A stretch of 64,000 bases of DNA from assembly GCA_017311315.1 (NCBI GenBank), contig CM029664.1:37799939-37863938 (forward strand). Direction: 5' to 3'. Both the position numbers and the translations under genes were made by a program. Shown piece after piece: positions 56,555 to 64,000 of the stretch. A model generated the notes under the pieces. It did no database searches. It saw only the letters and a program-made list of their open reading frames with translations, and was not told the DNA's origin. Source of the stretch: Dendrocalamus latiflorus (lineage: Eukaryota; Streptophyta; Magnoliopsida; Poales; Poaceae). Position 1 is the stretch's first letter. Every line of letters starts with the position of its first letter.

Positions 56555-58127
56555 GCCTGCTTCTGCTTCCCCTGCGTTAAACCCCGGGGGGGCCGCCCAA
56601 TGGCACCCGGCCGCAGAATCACTCATCCAGCGCAAGCCCAAGCCTACCACCACCTGTCATCAACGGCCCCCGGTGATCACCTACACTGACAAGGTCGATC
56701 TCCTTAATCATGATCCGTGGAATCTGCTCTTGTTGTTGTGGCTGATGACCGACGATGGTCACGCTGGCTGCTGAATTTTGCAGGGCATGAACGCTGTCGT
56801 GCTCTTGAAGACTGGGTTCGAGAAGCGGACTATCGACGAGTATGTGTTGTGATGCCCAAAGTATTCTTTGTTGTGCTCAATTTGGACTTGCGCTGAATTG
56901 ATTTTGTTGCTGTTTGGTGGTTGGCTGCAAGAAGCCGGAGCTGTTTGAGCCGCTCAAGGCTGGCCAGTCCCCCAAGGTATGTGATACATGACAAAACTCA
57001 CCGTTTTTCTTTCAAGTACAGGTAGAATGTACTCTTGTAACATGTTGTCTCTACTGAGTATTCTGGAAGTTCTGCAACTCGTGAAGTTCGTGAGAAAATT
57101 TGGAACCTTACCCAAGGCCGTTTTCGGTAGATCTGTGAATATTCTGATATTTACCTAGGCTTGCAGGACGCGGCAGACTGGTCATGGGACCCAACATCGT
57201 ACATAAAGTTAGAAAACAGCAACCCCGCATTCCCATTCCTCATTTGCATCATTGCCATTTGGGCCCAGGATGTGCGTGCCACTCGTGGTTCACTTTTGGG
57301 CTCCCACATTTTGTGGATCGAGGTCAAATTAGATAAAAGGAAATCTGAGGAGAACAGCTTGCCGCCATTACTGGACAGTTGAGCATAATGTATTTGATAA
57401 AAAATAAAACTAGTTTGTGGTATGGGGCAGAATCTTCATCTTGGACACGTAGTACTAGTGGACTTTTTTTTTCGAAAGTCCACCATCAAGAAACTAACAT
57501 GGGTCACAGTTCATTGCCATGTGATACCCTGTTGTAATTTGGCTTGTTATAATTGACATGTGACGATTGCTATAAATGTTTACTTCCTATATGATGGATA
57601 AGCCTGTCTAACAAAAGACGATGGATAGGACAGTATATGTTTGTTTTCCTATTCTATTAAAAGCTTGTGTTAGATTCTTATGATTTTTGCTTTGGAACTT
57701 GCATGCAAGAGGACTACTGATGTGTTGGCCATATATTATGCATGCAACCGCGGAACTGTCACCCCGTCTGATGAATGCATGCTGTAGAGCAGGTTCCCGT
57801 GAAAAAGTTTAATTGGCATCATAGTTTTTGAGAAAAGTCCAGAGATATGCCTCCTTCGGTCCCTCCTCAAGAAGTACAATGCAACAACTACGAGTGATTT
57901 GCCAATATATGCTTTAATCCCAATTTGTCGTCCTTGGTTTTTGTGCTAGATCTACCCATCAAAAATTTTGTCTGCATCAGATCAAGTCCCCTGTAAGGTT
58001 CAGATACACAGGAGAGTTTTGTCTAACTTGCTTAATTCGTTGTTGCTTGCACTACATGGTGTTTGCATGCGCTGACTTGCGTGTGTGCCCAACGTTGACC
58101 CTTGCCCTGAAGCCAGGAGAGGCATTC

Positions 58128-58371
58128 GGCTCTGTTCTTTTCAGCTTCTAAAAGCTGCTTTTCGGTTTTTCTACAATTTTAGTTTTCAAACGGAGTATCT
58201 TTTCAAAATAGGGTGTCTACTAGTTAATTGTAGTACATACTGTACCGACTTTATTTATACCAGTAAAAACCGCACGTGAGTTTCTGTTACTCTGTAATCT
58301 TTTGCACAAACAGTCTAAAAGTCACAAATCGCAGCTAAAAGCCATAAGCTTCAATCAAAAAGAACGGACCC
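58128..58371. mobile_element. MITE (244 bp) in exon 4 of the dead paralogue
   Basis: Ends GGCTCTGTTCTTTTCAGC and AAAAAGAACGGACCC, flanked by TTC on both sides (58125-58127 and 58372-58374). Removing it and one TTC restores the exon 4 frame. Same family as 11741-11981. Confidence 0.88.
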
Positions 58372-58590
58372 TTCATTGTTCGTAGTATTGCCAGCATGGT
58401 TCCATCCTACCACAAGGTACATGCTTATGTAGTTTTTCATTTTATTTTCATGGACTACAGGACTATTAGTTAGGAACTTTGGCCTGTGCATCTGAGGTGT
58501 GAATAACTAAGCCACACATTTGCATGTTGATTGCAGACAAGGAAGTGCAGCATTCGGTCAGCAATCGAGTTGGCCGTGATTGTCCTCAGG

Positions 58591-59619
58591 GTCACTTCTT
58601 CCTTGTGACTTTTAATGTCCTGATCAAAGGCACAAAAATATATGTTTTTGTTCAGCAATACATCTGGCTCATACTATTTTGCAATTAATATATGTTATTT
58701 ATGCCAAAGTGATAAGGCTAGCTTGTGCACTGATAATTGAATAAATTATTAGTTAATTTGGTAATGACATCACGCACTTTCTTTGGAAAAAGGAAATTAA
58801 TTTTTGTTTCATGTAGTCTTTGTTCTAGATGTGATCCTATAGAAGTGAAGAAGAATCTTGCCTCCCTCCATGGGTTTGTGTTTCATGGAAGGCCTCTTGT
58901 CAAACGCAAATGCCATTTAACATTTGGGTATTGTTGGGTCGAGCTAAGGAAAAGGAAAAACTTATACTGTTGTATGTACAAAACACTCATAAGGAAATTT
59001 TGTTATATGTCTGGCAGACTTCCGAACACTCCTGTGTTTTGGTCCATTCTAAGTTTCTAACAAAGAATATACATGCACATAGCAACACTCAAATATTATT
59101 GTAGGCCTGCTCAATCCGGCTTTCGGCTGTCGGTTGAAATGGCACTGTAGCAGTTGAAAGAAGTTGAGATTTAAATTGAGGTGTTTAATTTGGCTTATGG
59201 CTTAATGTCTTTTGCTGAACTGATTTTTTGTTGTTTGTAACCCATTCCTGATAGGCTTCATGCATTTGTTCCCATATATTGATATATGACTGCGAGTTTA
59301 TTACAAACGTCTCATGCATAACGACTACACCTATATCATACATACATGTGTATTTTTTGTTGGCACTACAGAACCTACGTTATTGCCACCAACGATACTA
59401 TTATCTAATCACGTGTCATGTCTATTAGTACGGATTCTACTCCCTATGAAAGAAGCGCTACCGCACACACACCCAAGGGTCCTCGTGCTACCCTTCTACA
59501 TTTACAAAACCTCTCTCAAGCTATTCGCAGTCCAAAATGAAATTGTGCAATGCCATCGTTGCAACAATTGTCGCCTTCTGCTTGTGTGAGTGGTAGCTAG
59601 AAACGTTGTCGAGTATGCA
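58591..59619. other. Intergenic
   Basis: Has the beginning of a MITE-like stretch at 59104-59200 (GGCCTGCTCAATCCGGC, CACTGTAGCAG). No carbonic anhydrase exon 6-8 is present. Short frames at 58737-59060 are unassigned. Confidence 0.45.
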
Positions 59620-60373
59620 TTATTTCATCTTGCACATGCCAAATGCATGCTCGACAGCGTTCCTCAGGGACGAGTGATGGAAGTTGAAAACCTCGTGCAT
59701 CCTGGACGACTGAGTACTGTTCTCGAATTCCGAAATGTGATACCTCTGGTTGCGATACGGAGTTAGGTACTCCAGCCTGTTAGGATACTTGAAATGCACG
59801 CAATACTTGCCTGCACCGTTACCATGCGTGAAAGATGAATATCAGTTAGCCTTCCTCGAGCAATGCATGGTAGAATCGAAATTTGTGTGAACGTATTATC
59901 TTCCGGTGGAAGCAGGAACCGATCTCCGTATTTCGCCATTGTATCGTGCAGGGCACGCATGTCATGCACTGATTCGGACCATCCTATGCACACAAAAGTA
60001 AACCTACAATTGAAGTAATATACCATGAGCAAATTTTGACTTGTATATCCGGACATGTTGAATGCCTTGGAACTATGATTTGTACATGTGTGCCATCAAT
60101 CGCCTCTATGCAACTTATGAAGTGCGGATAGAACCTTTGCTGAAGTAGCTTTATATGCACACTCTGAAAAGTAGAATTAAATGTTGCAATGACGCCGCCT
60201 ACTAATATGTACACGCAGTTCCTATAAGCAGAAAGTTCAATGTTCATCACCGGACTGAGAACCTGTTTATCACCATCGCCGGTTCTGAACTGTAACAAGA
60301 ACAATGGATAGGCGTTTCTACTATCTAACGCGTAGTTGTATTGGGGGGGGGGGGGGGGGGTAAGCTGCGACAT
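59620..60373 (-). pseudogene. Broken PIF/Harbinger-type DDE transposase (HARBI1-like)
   Basis: On the minus strand the frame starts at 60373 and reads FRTGDGDKQVL, ISCIEAIDGTHVQIIVP. It shifts frame near 60050 to SGYTSQNLLMVYYFN, then RFTFVCIGWSESVHDMRALHDTMAKYGDRF. After a further shift near 59780 it reads YPNRLEYLTPYRNQRYHI and FNFHHSSLRNAVEHAFGMCK to a stop at 59620. The three catalytic positions seem present (Asp in IDGTH, Asp in SVHD, Glu in VEHAFG), but frameshifts and an early stop make it non-functional. The run of 18 G at about 60343-60360 encodes prolines here. This transposase type mobilises Tourist-like MITEs in plants. No element ends were found. Confidence 0.88.
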
Positions 60374-61308
60374 TGCATCAGAATTATTTTAGCAATAGTA
60401 GAAATTTCTTACTTAAGGCGAAAGTGTACAGTAAAGCTTTTGATGGATTCGGAATGTGCGTGATTTCGGGGCAAATCACCTGCGCATGGGTGATGGATCA
60501 AGTTCTTTTAAACTGTGACTTATGGTTTTTTACTATAGTTTATTAGTCTAATAAATAATGATTGCTAAGAGAAGCTAAAAGTTAAAAAAAACATAGCCTA
60601 TACGTATGGAATCAACATTCAAACCAAACTTGGGACAGCACAAAATGAAAATGCTCCTACCTCTAAATGCGCAGATAATTGAGCATTTCTTTTTTACTTC
60701 CATGAAATGTTCAGATGAGCGTTTTTGAGAAGAATGTTCATCGCCATGTTTATTCAAAGACTCAATGCATCAAATCAAGTCGCAGATGGATCATTTAGCA
60801 ACCAAAGAATGCTAACTGATTCAGATATATCATTTGTTCTGGACCTGGAAGATGGTACGCCTTCTTCGGTGCCTTCGCCGGCCATCACCTGCCTTCGAGC
60901 AGCGGCTGCCTCGTTAGACTACATGAGCGCAGAGGGGGCACGCGCCGGTAAGGCCTGCGGCACACGGATCATGCCATGCGCAACGTCTGCACGGCCACGT
61001 TGCGCGGGGCCATCCCCACCCATCAGCGAGGTCGCCCTCGGCGTGATATATCGCGGCGACGCAGGCGACCATGCCGGTCCAACCGGAGCTCCATGAACTA
61101 AGTACCGCATGTGCGCGACCAAGCACGTGCAGGCGCTGGACAGGAAAAAGAAGAAACGCCAGCACGCAGCTCGACCACGCTGACGCTGGCCCAACACAAT
61201 GTCTTTCTGAAATCAACCTGGGCATCCCCCAGACGAGCCGTAGCTGACATCGGATTGGGCAGGAGTCACGCCGACCGGGCCAAAAATAAAAAATCCCCTC
61301 ACGCCGAG
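60374..61308. other. Upstream region of the truncated gene at 61309
   Basis: 60840-61300 is GC-rich with open frames on both strands and no recognisable domain. It is probably the promoter and 5' UTR of the following gene. Confidence 0.35.
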
Positions 61309-61576
61309 ATGGCAACGGCAGCGCGCTCTTCCATCCATGCCTTCCGTCTCCTCCACCCGATGCCGCCACCACCGCACCTCACCACCGCCACCACAGCCGC
61401 CTTCCACGCTGGTTCGTCTCGTCGCCGCCCCCGCCACCACGGCGCGATGATATCCATCTCCTGCTACTGCACCGCGGCTCTCGCCTCCCTCCTTGCGGCG
61501 GCTGCGGCCACCGCGTTCCTCACCTTCTCCCTACCCTCCTCTCCCCGTGTGTCCGCCACGGACTTCACCGGAGAAT
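61309..61576 (+). pseudogene. First exon of an unidentified, probably organelle-targeted gene, cut by a Copia LTR
   Basis: The frame from ATG 61309 is Ser/Arg/His-rich (MATAARSSIHAFRLL..., SSRRRPRHHGAMISIS), followed by a hydrophobic segment (CTAALASLLAAAAATAFLTF) and an AxA-like site (VSA). This has the shape of a plastid or thylakoid-lumen targeting peptide, or a signal anchor. It stays open to 61605, but the last bases probably belong to the LTR, whose conserved TGTGATGAGTAATTGAC starts at 61601. The rest of the gene is not in the window. I do not recognise the product. Confidence 0.4.
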
Positions 61577-62020
61577 TGTCCACCGCGAGTTCCCTGTATG
61601 TGTGATGAGTAATTGACGTGTGTTATGAAAGTTTGAGTTTGATTTTCGTGCTTAAGTATTCTCTATTAATGCTGATGTATGGTTAAGTATTTCGAGCGGT
61701 GCTATGTGATGTGTTTCTTGTCTGTGATGGTTGCAGGACCTTTAGGCGGAGTCGTGGCGAGACATGGATGGCCAGATTAGGCACAGGCGGTGTTGAGGTC
61801 AAAGCGGTCGGGAGATGCCGAAGACGACGAGGATTCGAGGTGGTTGCGAGGCTTGGATGGCAAGAAACGAGTAAGCTTCCGGGAAGGTGCAGGGGTGCCG
61901 TTTTGGTAAATTCGCAGGGTTGCACAAAAGGAAGTGGATTTGGTTTTGAGTTATTGGGTAAAGCACTGAGTTAGTTGGAGTTATTGGGTAAATGAAGTTG
62001 TAAACCCATTAACTAGATGC

Positions 62021-62028
62021 TATAAATA
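62021..62028 (+). promoter_or_regulatory. LTR TATA box
   Basis: TATAAATA, followed about 30 bp later by the probable start of the retrotransposon transcript. Confidence 0.65.
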
Positions 62029-63219
62029 GGTGCTAGAACTCAGGTACATGTATGAATTCCAAGGGTTTTGCTTTGTGTCTCCTTTCTTCTTTCTGTTAGA
62101 GAGTAGTTGAGGAGAGCAGTGTTTGTTTTTGCTTTTGTCTGGGTGAGCAGAGAGGTGTTGGTATGAGTTTTTGATTTCCTTCTTGCGTGTGTTCTCCGGT
62201 TGTGAGAGTGGGGATGAACTGGCTGTAGCATCTCAATATGTAATCGTTCATCTCTCTGTATTGAAATCTTTATGAGAAATCTTATGTCTGAGATGATTTC
62301 CTATTTTTTCTGTTGCGTGTTTGTTCAGTTCTCTATTCTCTTTATTTCTTTTGATTTGAGAATGAATCCTTGATTGAGTAGCTATTGAATCTGCATTGCT
62401 CTGAATTGGGAAATTCTTTAAGACTCTTTGCTTAGTCCATTCCCGAGAGCAATACATTGATTCAATGAATATTCTTGTCTCAAATTCATGCGCCCCAGCT
62501 TCCTCTGTTTCTCCCATGCCTAGGGTTTACTGTTTCGGGTGACAGAGGAGGTGTTGAGCTCATCCATGATCATCTCTTTGTCCTGAGAAATGAATTGTCT
62601 TCTTGAGAGAAGTTGCATGGTCGTTGAATCTAAGAATCTGAAGTTGCACTAGTAATGATTCTTGAGAGTTTTTGCTGCTCTTTTTGAGTTTCTGTTTTCT
62701 CTTCTGTCTGAAATTTCCTTGTCTTCTGTTTTCAGTTGATTGACTTCTTAGCTTCAGTTTGTTTTCATTTATGTCTTTTGTTATCTTCTTCTATAGGTTC
62801 TGTCAATCCAGTTTCAGTTTTGATTTGACCGTGTCTCCACGGTTTGACAGATTGTTCTCAGCTATCCCTTTGGTCCTCTCTGTTGTCAAGCAGACTTCAG
62901 TAATTACTGTTTCATCAGAGTTTCAGTTAACTCTTTATGGTTTCTGCAGGTTGCTAGCTATTTTCTTCTTTGCCTTTCTTGTGATCCTTTCAGTCAAACT
63001 CTTCATTGTAGCTTCTAGTTTTTGTTTTCGGCAAGTCTGATCTGCAGCCTCTATTTTTCTTTCTGTTTTTAGAATTCGGCAGTTTCTTCACCTTTCTGTT
63101 TCAGTTTTGTCGGCAGCAACTTCTGAATCCTACAATCTTTTGGCTGCTAGTCTGCTCTGCATTGAGTCTTCTTCCCATCCGGTCAAATCGGATGCCAGAG
63201 TAAAATTGAACCGTAGCTA

Positions 63220-63382
63220 AACATGCGGTCAGACCTCCTGTTACTCGGTAGATGGATTGATAGGGGTTTAGAGGTTGGACCGGTTGGCTTTTGGCGGTTG
63301 AACTGGCTGCCTTGCTGCGGTCTGACCGGCATTCATATTGCGGTCAGACCGGCAGTAACCCACAGGTCAGACCGGCCTCAAG
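63220..63382 (+). repeat. GGTCAGACCGG motif array in the right-end LTR
   Basis: Four GCGGTCAGACC/GCGGTCTGACCGG copies plus degenerate forms (GGACCGGTTGG, GGCGGTTGAACTGG) between 63222 and 63376. They sit about 350-500 bp before the LTR end, as in the LTR at 1-1245. Confidence 0.8.
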
Positions 63383-63717
63383 GCTGTGTGGTTTTTCTGT
63401 TCTTTGGTCTGCATTGATTTCTTTGCTCCTTTTTAGTTTCTATCATCAGTAGTTGCAGATTTTAGTTCGTTGATTTGCTCTGTCAGTGAAGCCCCTTTTT
63501 GCCTATTTTTAGAGAAAATTTTGTTTGGTCTGGTTTCGCTTTCTCTGTGAATCTTTTCGGTCAGTCGGCAAAAATGCTTTCGACTTTCAGTAAGTGATTC
63601 TCTTCTGTCTTCATAGCTGTGATAGCTATCGGAGCAGAAAGTTTGTGAGAATACTTGTTGGCGATTTTTTGAAGGCACCGTTTACCCCCCTTCTGTTGCC
63701 GTTTTCGATCCTATAAT

Positions 63718-63730
63718 TGGTATCAGAGCC
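63718..63730 (+). other. Primer binding site, initiator tRNA-Met
   Basis: TGGTATCAGAGCC is complementary to the 3' end of plant initiator tRNA-Met, the standard Copia primer, directly after the LTR. Confidence 0.92.
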
Positions 63731-63771
63731 GGTTAGTTCTTCCTCTTAGATCTTAACCGGTCTCTTGAGCT

Positions 63772-64000
63772 ATGGCGACGGACAAGTATTCCACTAAGCC
63801 TCCGATCTTCGATGGTATCGACTATCCTTTTTAGAGGAGTCGGATGGAGACCTACATCCAGGCTTAGGGTTATGCCATCTGGAGGAAGGTCAAGACCCGA
63901 TATGTGGTTCCTGCCGATGAGAGCATCAATGTGTCAAACATGCCCGATGTTGAGGCGAATGCTAAGGCAAGGAACATCATAATTCAGAGTCTAAGCAGAA
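63772..64000 (+). pseudogene. Copia gag start (UBN2-like), with stops, cut by window end
   Basis: The frame from ATG 63772 reads MATDKYSTKPPIFDGIDYPF, a typical Copia gag opening, then a TAG where Trp (TGG) is usual. It continues RSRMETYIQA with a second TAG where Gln (CAG) is usual, then GYAIWRKVKTRYVVPADESI. Both stops are explained by single C-to-T type changes on one or other strand, as expected from methylated DNA. The element is therefore probably dead, though the remainder is outside the window. Confidence 0.85.

Larger units (their letters stand above)
55738..58590 (+). pseudogene. Dead beta carbonic anhydrase paralogue, exons 1-5 only
   Basis: Homologous pieces: exon 1 at 55738-55756 plus 56555-56693, exon 2 56784-56839, exon 3 56928-56976, exon 4 58053-58127 plus 58375-58416, exon 5 58537-58590. 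Damage: a Mutator-like element in exon 1; a frameshift in the G-run after the ATG; two codons lost in exon 2; acceptor of exon 3 changed from CAG to CTG; acceptor of exon 4 changed from CAG to CAC; a 244-bp MITE in exon 4. Exons 6-8, which would carry the zinc-binding His and Cys, are absent. The active-site box reads CADLR instead of CSDSR. Exon 1 resembles the Cys-rich alternative exon of the intact gene, so the duplicate derives from the internal-promoter form. A plastid first exon is not seen. Confidence 0.93.
61577..63715 (+). mobile_element. 5' LTR of a Copia element (about 2.1 kb)
   Basis: TGTGATGAGTAATTGAC at 61601-61617 is also found 30 bp inside the solo LTR (33264-33280, minus strand). 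A TATA box (TATAAATA) lies at 62021. The 3' end (CACCGTTTACCCCCC, TTCTGTTGCC) matches the other LTR ends, and a primer site follows. The exact start is uncertain; 61577 (TGTCC) is the best TG. The R-U5 region is T-rich. Confidence 0.75.

Noticed and set aside
61606..61974. A second exon after a GTATGTG donor at about 61596 and TTGCAG acceptor near 61737, with an open frame to 61974
   Set aside because: TGTGATGAGTAATTGAC at 61601 is shared with the solo LTR, so this stretch is most likely LTR U3. The splice signals are probably chance, although a captured exon cannot be fully excluded.
63718..63730. TGGTATCAGAGCC as part of a tRNA gene
   Set aside because: Only the 3' complement is present, with no cloverleaf. 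Its place directly after an LTR marks a primer binding site.

Overview
This window is nuclear DNA from a grass (Poaceae). The evidence is a plant DUF1645 gene, a grass-type beta carbonic anhydrase gene with short GT-AG introns and a plastid transit peptide, GC-rich coding exons in AT-rich surroundings, and a dense population of plant transposons: CACTA, hAT, Mutator-like, PIF/Harbinger, Tourist-like MITEs, Copia and Gypsy. I cannot fix the species. The carbonic anhydrase looks closer to panicoid sequences I remember than to rice, but that is from memory. Bacterial-style features (operons, RBS) do not apply, and I saw no tRNA, rRNA or CRISPR array.

Layout. 1-1245 is the 3' part of a Copia-type LTR. 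1246-5481 holds a decayed CACTA transposon: long fold-back hairpins, a broken Ulp1-protease-type ORF, and subterminal repeats ending in the CACTA terminus. 5500-11990 is intergenic, with nested Tourist-like MITEs and tandem duplications. 12330-13067 is an intact intronless DUF1645 gene with a clear TATA box. 13430-20270 holds transposon debris, a Gypsy LTR with leader, and a foldback element with a proline-coding filler. 20278-25184 is a complete hAT transposon with a perfect 8-bp target duplication and an open four-exon transposase. 26411-34583 is a non-autonomous Gypsy element lying on the minus strand. It carries an antisense additional ORF and is split by a 2975-bp solo Copia LTR with a perfect 5-bp target duplication.

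37097-48528 is the main gene, an intact beta carbonic anhydrase with two alternative first exons. One encodes a plastid transit peptide. The other, about 4.8 kb downstream inside intron 1, encodes a cysteine-rich N-terminus. Both join the same seven exons in phase. A second, dead carbonic anhydrase copy lies at 55738-58590. It was hit by a Mutator-like element and a MITE, lost two splice acceptors, and lacks the last three exons. Between the two copies are a Copia-family LTR and a TIR element flanked by identical 309-bp direct repeats. After the dead copy come a broken PIF/Harbinger transposase (minus strand), the first exon of an unknown, probably organelle-targeted gene, and a Copia element that appears to cut that gene and runs off the window end (LTR, tRNA-iMet primer site, gag start with stops).

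The most unusual theme is that the Copia LTRs related by their ends and layout all carry arrays of short GGTC/GACC motifs in the transcribed region. The motif differs by copy (GGTCAGACCGG in some, GTGGTCG in another) while the array position is kept.
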